Assembly: GCA_023227695.1 (NCBI GenBank)
Contig: JALNVE010000143.1
Location: forward strand, 1-8,033
DNA length: 8,033 nucleotides
Direction: 5' to 3'
Origin: Paludibacteraceae bacterium
GTDB taxonomy: Bacteria; Bacteroidota; Bacteroidia; Bacteroidales; Paludibacteraceae
Shown: positions 1 through 6,633 of the stretch, piece by piece
How positions within the stretch are numbered: position 1 is the stretch's first letter
How the letters are laid out: each line of letters begins with the position of its first letter
Made by a program: the position numbers and the translations under genes
Notes under the pieces: model-generated
What the model was told of the DNA's origin: nothing
Databases searched by the model: none
What the model saw: the letters and a program-made list of their open reading frames with translations, nothing else

Positions 1-75
1 AAACTTCATGCGTTTACCGTCAATACCCTTCGGCATCGTCTTCTCTATGATATTTCCGAGCGTATCGTACTTGAT
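1..75 (-). repeat. Start of Rhs/YD-repeat region of gene B
   Basis: Residues 2186-2210 read IKYDTLGNIIEKTMPKGIDG, a YD repeat of the same type as the first repeat of gene A in the window (YKYDNLGNIIETVDN). The repeat shell evidently continues past position 1, so the core and any toxin of gene B cannot be seen. Confidence 0.8.
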
Positions 76-3000
76 TTCGACCACAGCCTCTCCATCATCA
101 AGCGTCTGAGTCATCTTGACCATAGATGATGGGTTATAGCCAGACTTGTCATATTGGGCAGTAATCTGACGCTGCGTTTTACCGTCTGATTTGACAGTGA
201 CCGAAGTTGGCAGGCCAAAGATATTGTATTTAGCATTATAAGGAGCGTAACTAATAGTCGTAGTATAGCCAGTATTTGCAATGCCGTCCGTATACGTATA
301 GGATGTCAAATTTCCAAAATTTCCATATTCATTATCAACAACATTGACTAGTACATAATTATTACCCTCATATCTATAAGAAGCGGTTTTGATTGGAGCA
401 ACGAAGAGTCGAGATTTTTCTCCAATTACAGAAACTGAATTTGTCGTACCATTTTCTGTTACAGAAAAGATTGATATTTCAGTGGTGTCCTTACTGAACA
501 GATGATTCTTATCATCACAAATATACGAACCGATAACCGTACCAGATGTATAATAATTAGTAGTATCGTAATGCTGTACCATTTTGCGAACAAGAGTACT
601 ACCATCCATAGATTTAGTCATCACCTTAGCAAAACCATAAAAATCACGTTCGCGTCTATCTCGTTTACCACCAGAATAATCAAATTCAGAAACCATTTTG
701 GGGCAGTTGTCAACACCCCTAAAAGCATCCACCACAGTAAGTTTAGACATCACCCACTTACCTCCAGGATGTTGTTGGGTAGGTCTAGAATGAGAATATC
801 CAAGCTCATATTTACCCCCTAAAGGAGTAGTCACAAACCTAAGCTTGTTAGTCGCACCAACTTTAGATAAGTGAACATTCATCTCTTCCTCTGATTCGGA
901 AGAAACAAGGTCGGGATAACCATCTGCATCAAAATCACGATATGCAAATTCTTCTCCACTCAAACCCTTACCAAATGCAGATCCTCCAGAAATAGATACT
1001 CTTAAAAGCCAAACATAAAAACCAGCTGTTCCATTTCCATTTACAGAACCATTAAGAGATGTTGATTTACCAAGCGAAGAAAGACCGCTTATTGGTATTA
1101 CATCACCAAAACCAGTTCCTGTATTTAAACGAATTACACCACTATTTGTGACCAAATCTGGAAGTCCATCAGCATTAACATCTCTTAAGTCGTAGTTAAT
1201 ATTAGAAGTTGCTCCAGACGCATTCAAACCTGCAGAATAACTTGATCCACAGAAATCAAATGAACCACCAATAGAAACATCAGATGAACTACTTTCTCGA
1301 ATTTTTCCATCTCCCCAAATTATATCGTCAGGAGTAAAATCATAGCCCAAATTCAATTTAACCTTGATTTGATTATCAGAAACACTAACGATATCAGGAA
1401 GTCCATCTCCATTCATATCTACCATTGATCGATTTGTCCAATCATTAGATCCAGATTTACCTATACTGACACTAGCTCTTGCTTTTTCTGCTGCCTGTTC
1501 CTGAGCCTGAGACTTTCCGTTATGAGAAAATGCAGCCTTCATCTGACTTGGGAAAGAATGTATTGCTTCATTTCCAGCACCATACGATTTACCTTCACTT
1601 CCTCCTTTATCAAGTAAACCATCTTTAAAGTATTCATTTCCACCATTTAGTCCACCCAAATGCCCCGTATAAAGTATCTCTTTATTTTTTACCAAATCAG
1701 GATAACCATCTCCATTCATATCAGAGAAGGTCTGAATAGTGTTTGAAGATCCGTCAGAAGAACTTTTTGTCAATCCCAATGCACCTCCCTGTGTTGTTTC
1801 TGATTCGGCTTCCGAAATAATAGGGAAACCAACCGCCTTACCTCCAGACACAGAAATTTCTGTCATTTTAGACAATAAATCTTCGACAATAACATTTTGT
1901 TCTCCCTGACGAGCAGAAACCATTAATTCCGCTCCTACACAGTTAGTGTATCTTTGGCCATTGGTTTCATAAACAGCCTGACCGTTCCAAACGTTATTTA
2001 TGTAGTCTGGCTGCATAGCCATAAACGCCATGTCATTCCTATCATAGGTAAATTTATTTTCTTCTTGATCAGAATTATATTTATCAGCCATATCATTATA
2101 AGCTGAAACTCCTAGTTTCGTTTCGTCCATTACTTTTCCGAAACGTTCATCCTTTGCTGAATTATATGCAAATTGCCCCCAACCTTTATACATTGGACCA
2201 TATATTTCATCCAGTCTATTTGAACTGACATTCAGATTTTCCAGTAAAGTTGAGTAAATAGGATCCTTTATTATAATCGATACAATATGTGTGTCACCAT
2301 TATCGTCTACTTCAGTTTTGTCAATCTTTGTATTTTCATAAGCCTCTATCAGAAGATTTGACTCTGTCACTATGAATGACGGATCTATTTTCTGTTCTTC
2401 TTCTGATGCAGATTCATTATTTTTAAGATCTGCATAATACTCAATCCATAATTTATTAGGATTTTCTTGAGAGAACCAGTCTACAAAGAATTGATAATCA
2501 GAAATCTTAATTTCAGAGAATTTACCATCAGCATATTCTAAATTGATGTTTCCTAACAATTTTCCATTTTCATCTTTCACTGCCAATCTGAAATCAGGAG
2601 TCTTTAAGGCACCAGTAGTCTCAAATTTTATCTGAGGAACGAGTACTAATTTATCAATAAGATCTGATTTTGAGATTGTTTTTTCTTCCGTCTCGGTTTC
2701 TGTAACATGGACGGAATAAGTTGTCTCCTCATTTATCTTATTTCCATAATCAGACGTCCAGCTACCGTAAAAGCTGTTTTCTGTATAAGTGTCAACAAAT
2801 ACAGGTACACCAAGAATAGTTGGATTTGTAGTTTCTCCTTTCTTACTTTTAACCTTAGCTGAAAAAGAAACCTTGCTCCAATCAATATTAGTTGGAGAAG
2901 AAATTTTGCAAGATATAAATTTCAAAGGATGATCCATGTCTTGGAATACGATATCTGTAATATCTTTTTCATTCAATATTTCAACGGTTTCAGTCTCTGC

Positions 3001-6000
3001 AGAGAAAGTTTTTTCATACACAACAACTTCAGAATATCCGGCATACGGGGAAGAAATCATTTTTTCTCCTGCTGCATCTTGTTCTGTCTCGATCGTTTTA
3101 TCATTATGAACTGTTATAATCACAGAAACTACATCTGTAGTCTTCTTTTTATCAATAGTCAATGAAAGCGAATGCTTTGAATTTTTTGTCACATCAACAT
3201 CTATTACACCTTCTGACCTTGACGACAACAGATGTGCATCCTTAGCCGAAAATATATTTCTCGGCATTTCATTAGGATCCATCTGATTATATTCAGTATC
3301 TGTATATGTAATGATAGGATTCCATTCGACACGGTCATCCTCTCCATTAGCCAGTTCATCCGTACCAGATTGTACTCTAAAATATATTCTATCACCTTTT
3401 TTTACAGATATAGATTGTGATTGTATTGACCAACTTGGTGTTAATATAGAATAATTAAGAATTGTCGGTTTAAATAAATAAGAATTTCCTTTCTGAATAC
3501 TAACAGCAACACCGTCTTTTATCTCTGATTGGTTAGAACCGACAAATTTAGGTAATCCTGAAAGTTTGATATTTCCTGAATATGGAGCTTTCCATACTCT
3601 GACAACGTCATGCATTGGAGAGTTAGACACTTTCTCCTTTTGCTTTTTTTCCAGTCTATCTTTTTCTTCATTTATACTTTCTTGACTTCTTTGGCTCAAG
3701 TTATCCAATGAACCAACAATTGGGTTTGGCGTTCCGTCACTTGTAGCTTCAAATTTAGCAATCTTTCTAGATCCATTTGTCTTAGCTTCGTCATTAATAA
3801 GACGATTAAAATAAACAGTCGATCCATTTACCAAATCTGGCAAACCATCACCATTGACATCAGAAAAATATATAGAAGTTTCAGAATCAACATTTCCTTT
3901 ACTGACACCAGCTGTCAACCCCCCAATGGCATTAGCATTTCCTCCATAAGTAGTTGTCGAACTTGTACTTTCAGAAATATCTGAAATACCTTCAATTTTT
4001 ACTATATTACCAAATTTATTTTCTTCAGGAATGAAAGGGTAATAGTAAATTTCACCGTCTGATTTTTTTATTACTTTATCAGCAAGTCCATCTCCATCAA
4101 TATCCATAAAAGATATGACACCCTTTGTCGTAGCATTACTATAAGCAAAGTTACCTCCTACTGTTAAACTCTTTACAACAACACTCTCTGTTGCAGGACC
4201 AACACCTCCATAAGCATTAAAAGAGAATGTATTAGATGTGGTACCTCCCAACATTCTAACACCTCCCAATTCTCCGTAACTTTCTGGACCAAACATATCA
4301 AGGTTATCGTTTGGCGTAGAATAATCCATTTCAGAATTAAAAGCTAATCCTCCAGACACATTATTATAATACTCAAGAGTATTCTTACTCACTTGAACAT
4401 TCTTTGCATCTTTATGGATAATAGAAGTAAGAAGGTCAGCATGGAACGGAGCATTATTATCATAAGAGAATTCATAACTTCTCAAATCTTTTCCAGTATA
4501 TTTAACTTCAACTGATTTCAAAAGGTAAGGATTGGAGACTAAGAAACCATAATTAGCCATTCTCTGAACCTTTTTCTTCTGACCACCATAATTAAGTCGA
4601 ACATCTGTATGCGACGGTTCTCCACTATTACCAGCAGAAATCTGTGTAAGCAACAAAGTTTTAGATTTAGTGCCAGCTACAATTTCCTCCTTGACTTCGT
4701 ACTTATATTCTACCCAATCTCCATGTAATTCTTGCATTCTGACCAACTTCCATTCTGCAATTCCCTTATCTCCCATAAGAACTCCAGACATAGTACCATC
4801 TGGATTCTTCTTACCATAATAATACTTAGTTCCACTATTATCTGTCACCTCCCAAGTGTACTCCTTAGGATTTTCTCCTTTACGTATAATTTTAGAAAAT
4901 GCACCTTCTTTCCTTGGATGGAAAATTGCGTCTTTCTTACGTCCGGTATATTGTTTTTCTCTATGTGCCAGATAGTTATCCATTCCATTGTTCATAACAA
5001 GCATGGAACCATCCATATTGTATGTCTCGGATTCTTTTTCAGAATCATATATAGGCACACCCCAGCGGGTCTCTACACTGATTGTAGGCACACTCAAATC
5101 CCAACCTTCACCAAGAAGACCAGATCCCCCATCACTATTATATTGGATGCCTAAGTTTGGCTGCATTCCATGACGAGCAGGTGGCATCTCAAAGCTATAA
5201 GAAAGATTCGCACTACCTCTGTTATTAGCAGTAGGAGGAGCGATGCTCTGAATTTTTGCAGTTGGATCTGCGAGTTTCAAATCGCTCATCATAGTTGGTG
5301 TGAAACCCTGTGTTTCAGGCGATTCTGGCGTCTGGATTACACCGTTAATCATATCTGTAAAATGGGTTGTGCGAGACACGATAAGGTTGTTTGCCTTATC
5401 TATAGAATCTCTCTTCAAAGCAACCCAGTGTTTGGATTCCAAATCAAAATAATAGGTGCGGATATCATCTTCCGTATAACCACTTGGTATCTTTGTACGA
5501 TCGTACTTCAAGCTCACTTGAGCACCGTCTCCTTTGAAATGGACTCCGTGAGGCAGGAAGCGGTAACCGCTAACACTATCCGTCACGTTATGCATGCCAA
5601 GATCCAATGCTGGCAAATCCTTATGACGAAGATTTATCATCGAAATCTTCATATCCTTTTTAGCAATACCACTATCAACCGATAATGAGACAGCTACATC
5701 TTGTATCTTATTATTATCCTTCTTTTCTAAAGAAAATTCCTTCTGGCTAATCTTTACAGCATTGCCAACACATACAAATCGTGTAGACTCAGAACAACCT
5801 GCAACAGATTCCACACTCAACGTTTTCTTTGAATTACTACAGACAATGACAACATTCTCCTTCTCAGTAACGAGTAAAGCCTCAAACGCTCCACGTTCAA
5901 CCTTGATATCAACATCATCAACAGTTACGTGTCCAACCCTGGAATCTTTCACAAAACCTCTTACATAGATTTCTCCATTGAGATTTAAAGCAGATGCAAC

Positions 6001-6630
6001 AATAGACTCAGATGAAGCATTCTTTTGAACATCAACTTTAATATTGGAAATTTTATAACCATAATTCGCACTATCTGGTAATGTAAACATAAATCTGTTT
6101 TTACCCTTCTGCAACCAAGACGCATCGATTTCCTCCTTTACAGAGACAACCTTATCAGATGCATAAGCTATTACTCCACCCATAGCAGTGCGGTCATTTA
6201 TGCTTAATGCGACACCCGCCATACCTGTTACACCTTCCACATCATAGGAAAGCATAACCTTATCCTTCGACGACAATGACTGTGGAATAAAAATATCAAA
6301 AATATCATCCTCAGGATTGTCTACGGAGTTACCTCCATACAAGCCTATCACACCATACTTTTGGGATGACCTATATTCATTATAGCATATTGCATTGTTT
6401 TCTGGCTGTTCTGCAACTGCTTTGACCTTTTCATTCTTCTTACACTCTTCCGACTTAACATTTCTGTTTTTTTCAGTTTTACATGCTTTCTCTGCATTAT
6501 TAACCTTCTGTTCTTCATTCTGAAGACTAGAATATGTCTTTGCAGCAGCACAACAAATCACAACTGAGCAAAGTATGATTGCAATATTTTTAGCTTTCAT
6601 AGAGCCTGATAAATAATCTTTTCTTCTCAT
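1..6630 (-). CDS. SpvB/TcB-like Rhs-family toxin carrier, exported, multi-domain (gene B, 3' end outside window)
   Basis: ATG at 6630-6628 opens a frame that I read codon by codon to position 1 without a stop: 2210 complete codons, gene unfinished. Domain order by residue: signal peptide 1-30; charged linker 31-79; jelly-roll-like 80-202; Ig-like 207-275; ZU5-like 355-426; SpvB domain from about 462; FG-GAP repeats at 843 and 924; beta-rich insert about 973-1625; FG-GAP repeats at 1637, 1738, 1817 and 1899; TcdB middle/N-terminal domain about 1915-2010; YD repeats beginning near 2186. In Tc and Rhs toxins the SpvB/propeller part and the Rhs repeats form a closed shell that carries a C-terminal toxin and mates with a delivery channel. 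Such a shell, core and effector would lie past position 1. The first 460 residues of envelope-type domains and the signal peptide imply export across the inner membrane. This resembles Bacteroidota SpvB-domain proteins rather than the cytosolic proteobacterial TcB. Family assignment is strong; target and effector are unknown. Confidence 0.92.
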   Translation of the reverse strand, partial: MRRKDYLSGSMKAKNIAIILCSVVICCAAAKTYSSLQNEEQKVNNAEKACKTEKNRNVKSEECKKNEKVKAVAEQPENNAICYNEYRSSQKYGVIGLYGGNSVDNPEDDIFDIFIPQSLSSKDKVMLSYDVEGVTGMAGVALSINDRTAMGGVIAYASDKVVSVKEEIDASWLQKGKNRFMFTLPDSANYGYKISNIKVDVQKNASSESIVASALNLNGEIYVRGFVKDSRVGHVTVDDVDIKVERGAFEALLVTEKENVVIVCSNSKKTLSVESVAGCSESTRFVCVGNAVKISQKEFSLEKKDNNKIQDVAVSLSVDSGIAKKDMKISMINLRHKDLPALDLGMHNVTDSVSGYRFLPHGVHFKGDGAQVSLKYDRTKIPSGYTEDDIRTYYFDLESKHWVALKRDSIDKANNLIVSRTTHFTDMINGVIQTPESPETQGFTPTMMSDLKLADPTAKIQSIAPPTANNRGSANLSYSFEMPPARHGMQPNLGIQYNSDGGSGLLGEGWDLSVPTISVETRWGVPIYDSEKESETYNMDGSMLVMNNGMDNYLAHREKQYTGRKKDAIFHPRKEGAFSKIIRKGENPKEYTWEVTDNSGTKYYYGKKNPDGTMSGVLMGDKGIAEWKLVRMQELHGDWVEYKYEVKEEIVAGTKSKTLLLTQISAGNSGEPSHTDVRLNYGGQKKKVQRMANYGFLVSNPYLLKSVEVKYTGKDLRSYEFSYDNNAPFHADLLTSIIHKDAKNVQVSKNTLEYYNNVSGGLAFNSEMDYSTPNDNLDMFGPESYGELGGVRMLGGTTSNTFSFNAYGGVGPATESVVVKSLTVGGNFAYSNATTKGVISFMDIDGDGLADKVIKKSDGEIYYYPFIPEENKFGNIVKIEGISDISESTSSTTTYGGNANAIGGLTAGVSKGNVDSETSIYFSDVNGDGLPDLVNGSTVYFNRLINDEAKTNGSRKIAKFEATSDGTPNPIVGSLDNLSQRSQESINEEKDRLEKKQKEKVSNSPMHDVVRVWKAPYSGNIKLSGLPKFVGSNQSEIKDGVAVSIQKGNSYLFKPTILNYSILTPSWSIQSQSISVKKGDRIYFRVQSGTDELANGEDDRVEWNPIITYTDTEYNQMDPNEMPRNIFSAKDAHLLSSRSEGVIDVDVTKNSKHSLSLTIDKKKTTDVVSVIITVHNDKTIETEQDAAGEKMISSPYAGYSEVVVYEKTFSAETETVEILNEKDITDIVFQDMDHPLKFISCKISSPTNIDWSKVSFSAKVKSKKGETTNPTILGVPVFVDTYTENSFYGSWTSDYGNKINEETTYSVHVTETETEEKTISKSDLIDKLVLVPQIKFETTGALKTPDFRLAVKDENGKLLGNINLEYADGKFSEIKISDYQFFVDWFSQENPNKLWIEYYADLKNNESASEEEQKIDPSFIVTESNLLIEAYENTKIDKTEVDDNGDTHIVSIIIKDPIYSTLLENLNVSSNRLDEIYGPMYKGWGQFAYNSAKDERFGKVMDETKLGVSAYNDMADKYNSDQEENKFTYDRNDMAFMAMQPDYINNVWNGQAVYETNGQRYTNCVGAELMVSARQGEQNVIVEDLLSKMTEISVSGGKAVGFPIISEAESETTQGGALGLTKSSSDGSSNTIQTFSDMNGDGYPDLVKNKEILYTGHLGGLNGGNEYFKDGLLDKGGSEGKSYGAGNEAIHSFPSQMKAAFSHNGKSQAQEQAAEKARASVSIGKSGSNDWTNRSMVDMNGDGLPDIVSVSDNQIKVKLNLGYDFTPDDIIWGDGKIRESSSSDVSIGGSFDFCGSSYSAGLNASGATSNINYDLRDVNADGLPDLVTNSGVIRLNTGTGFGDVIPISGLSSLGKSTSLNGSVNGNGTAGFYVWLLRVSISGGSAFGKGLSGEEFAYRDFDADGYPDLVSSESEEEMNVHLSKVGATNKLRFVTTPLGGKYELGYSHSRPTQQHPGGKWVMSKLTVVDAFRGVDNCPKMVSEFDYSGGKRDRRERDFYGFAKVMTKSMDGSTLVRKMVQHYDTTNYYTSGTVIGSYICDDKNHLFSKDTTEISIFSVTENGTTNSVSVIGEKSRLFVAPIKTASYRYEGNNYVLVNVVDNEYGNFGNLTSYTYTDGIANTGYTTTISYAPYNAKYNIFGLPTSVTVKSDGKTQRQITAQYDKSGYNPSSMVKMTQTLDDGEAVVEIKYDTLGNIIEKTMPKGIDGKRMKF
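601..888 (-). other. TcdB middle/N-terminal domain of gene B
   Basis: Residues about 1915-2010 include LRFVTTPLGGKYELGYSHS (R1931 onward), KWVMSKLTVVD and KRDRRERDFYGFAKV (1989-2003). The 'DR.ER.F.GF..V' signature is diagnostic of the insecticidal-toxin TcdB middle domain that links the propeller to the Rhs repeats. Together with the SpvB domain and propeller this makes the TcB-like assignment secure. Confidence 0.9.
904..1722 (-). repeat. FG-GAP/VCBS repeats 3-6 of gene B
   Basis: Four calcium-loop motifs: DMNGDGYPDLV at residue 1637, DMNGDGLPDIV at 1738, DVNADGLPDLV at 1817 and DFDADGYPDLV at 1899, spaced about 80-100 residues apart as expected for propeller blades. Between them lie Gly/Ser-rich strands such as SIGGSFDFCGSSYSAG. 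Repeats 3 and 4 share an identical 17-base stretch (ccatctccattcatatc on the plus strand, at 1706-1722 and 1403-1419). Confidence 0.88.
1756..3714 (-). other. Large beta-rich insert between propeller repeats of gene B
   Basis: Residues about 973-1625 separate FG-GAP repeats 2 and 3. The insert opens with a charged, coiled-coil-like stretch (INEEKDRLEKKQKEK). Next comes a sandwich starting MHDVVRVWKAPYSGNIKLSG, a pattern seen at this place in other SpvB proteins. Several further beta-rich segments follow, ending near EIYGPMYKGWGQFAYN and a W-containing stretch NNVWNG, both also family-like. GC content is low (about 35% in 3181-3420). I recognise no catalytic motif; the role may be structural or in partner contact. 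Confidence 0.6.
3829..4104 (-). repeat. FG-GAP/VCBS repeats 1 and 2 of gene B
   Basis: Two calcium-loop motifs of the type DxDxDGxxD: DIDGDGLADKV at residues 843-853 and DVNGDGLPDLV at 924-934. Each is followed by strands such as EIYYYPF or TVYFNR. They would make two blades of the beta-propeller that in TcB binds the delivery channel. Repeat 1 has A in place of P before the last aspartate. Confidence 0.85.
4126..5247 (-). other. SpvB N-terminal (TcaC/TcB-type) domain of gene B
   Basis: Residues about 462-835. The hallmark is GMQPNLGIQYNSDGGSG (488-504) followed by LLGEGWDLSVPTI, which fits the SpvB signature 'G..P.l.l.Y.s..G.g..G.GW.l..p.I'. The expected follow-up is also present: IAEWKLVRMQELHGDWVEYKYE, the 'EW.L....D..GN.I.Y.Y' motif. 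In Tc toxins this region forms the shell base that joins the propeller. The downstream boundary is approximate. Confidence 0.88.
5353..5568 (-). other. ZU5-like module of gene B
   Basis: Residues 355-426 begin GYRFLPHGVHFKGDG and continue LKYDRTKIPSGYTEDDIRTY, with a W (HWVAL) and a closing HFTDM at 423-427. This matches the 'fP.g..f..pv.v.l.Yd...lP.gyt..di..yy.d...W..l...HFTD' pattern found just before SpvB domains in Bacteroidota and related to ZU5 folds, which can be autoproteolytic in other proteins. The usual HFS cleavage motif is not evident (HFT here), so self-cleavage is not claimed. The DNA here is clearly more GC-rich than its surroundings. Confidence 0.55.
5806..6012 (-). other. 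Bacterial Ig-like domain of gene B
   Basis: Residues 207-275 show the small Ig-like pattern known from glucodextranase-B-type and other surface proteins: GEIYVRGFVKDS, HVTVDDVDIKVERGAFEA, then strands rich in V. These domains act as spacers or adhesion modules in exported proteins. Two cysteines follow at the domain end and just beyond it (VVIVCSN and AGCSES). Confidence 0.45.
6025..6393 (-). other. Jelly-roll-like (carbohydrate-binding-module-like) domain of gene B
   Basis: Residues 80-202 alternate beta-type strands and end in a pattern typical of galactose-binding-like sandwiches: WLQKGKNRFMFTLPDS, then a tyrosine-rich turn, then KISNIKVDV. Such folds often bind sugars or proteins at the cell surface. 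I see no specific ligand-binding motif, so the fold call is tentative and the function unknown. Confidence 0.4.
6394..6540 (-). other. Charged, Cys-containing linker of gene B (residues 31-79)
   Basis: This stretch is dominated by K, E, N and Q with little hydrophobic content, and contains C50 and C63; C82 lies just after it. It probably forms a flexible or helical tether between the signal peptide and the first folded domain. The paired cysteines could cross-link in the periplasm, but that is speculation. Confidence 0.5.
6541..6630 (-). other. Signal peptide of gene B (residues 1-30)
   Basis: Basic residues R2, R3, K4, K12 and K14 precede a hydrophobic run IAIILCSVVICC (16-27), followed by AAA (28-30), a plausible signal peptidase I site before K31. 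Three cysteines (21, 26, 27) lie in the hydrophobic part, but none sits after a G/A/S as a lipobox needs, so I do not call a lipoprotein. The protein is therefore predicted to enter the periplasm, from where it could reach the surface or outside. Confidence 0.75.
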
Positions 6631-6633
6631 TAT
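6598..6633 (-). promoter_or_regulatory. TAATG stop/start overlap and alternative start of gene B
   Basis: Gene A's TAA (6632-6630) shares its last A with the ATG of gene B (6630-6628), the usual arrangement for coupled translation. A GGAAG stretch lies three bases upstream of this ATG, a short spacing for a ribosome binding site; Bacteroidota often use weak ones. A second in-frame ATG at 6600-6598 (residue 11) would give a cleaner signal peptide beginning MKAKNIAI but has no good ribosome site. I chose 6630 because of the overlap; 6598-6600 remains a realistic alternative. No TTTG/TAnnTTTG Bacteroidota promoter pair was seen just upstream. Confidence 0.6.

Noticed and set aside
502..822. 106-residue plus-strand open frame, and the other plus-strand frames of 61-171 residues, such as 4732-5154 and 5170-5685
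   Set aside because: All lie opposite the continuous minus-strand genes, overlap conserved domains on that strand, have no recognisable protein features and look like antisense shadows.
6348..6551. 67-residue minus-strand frame rich in K and R
   Set aside because: It is the out-of-frame reading of gene B's charged linker; gene B's own frame carries the signal peptide and domain pattern.
6541..6570. Possible lipoprotein signal (VVICC) in gene B
   Set aside because: The residue before each cysteine (I25, C26) is not G, A or S, so the lipobox rule is not met; AAA after the hydrophobic run fits signal peptidase I better.
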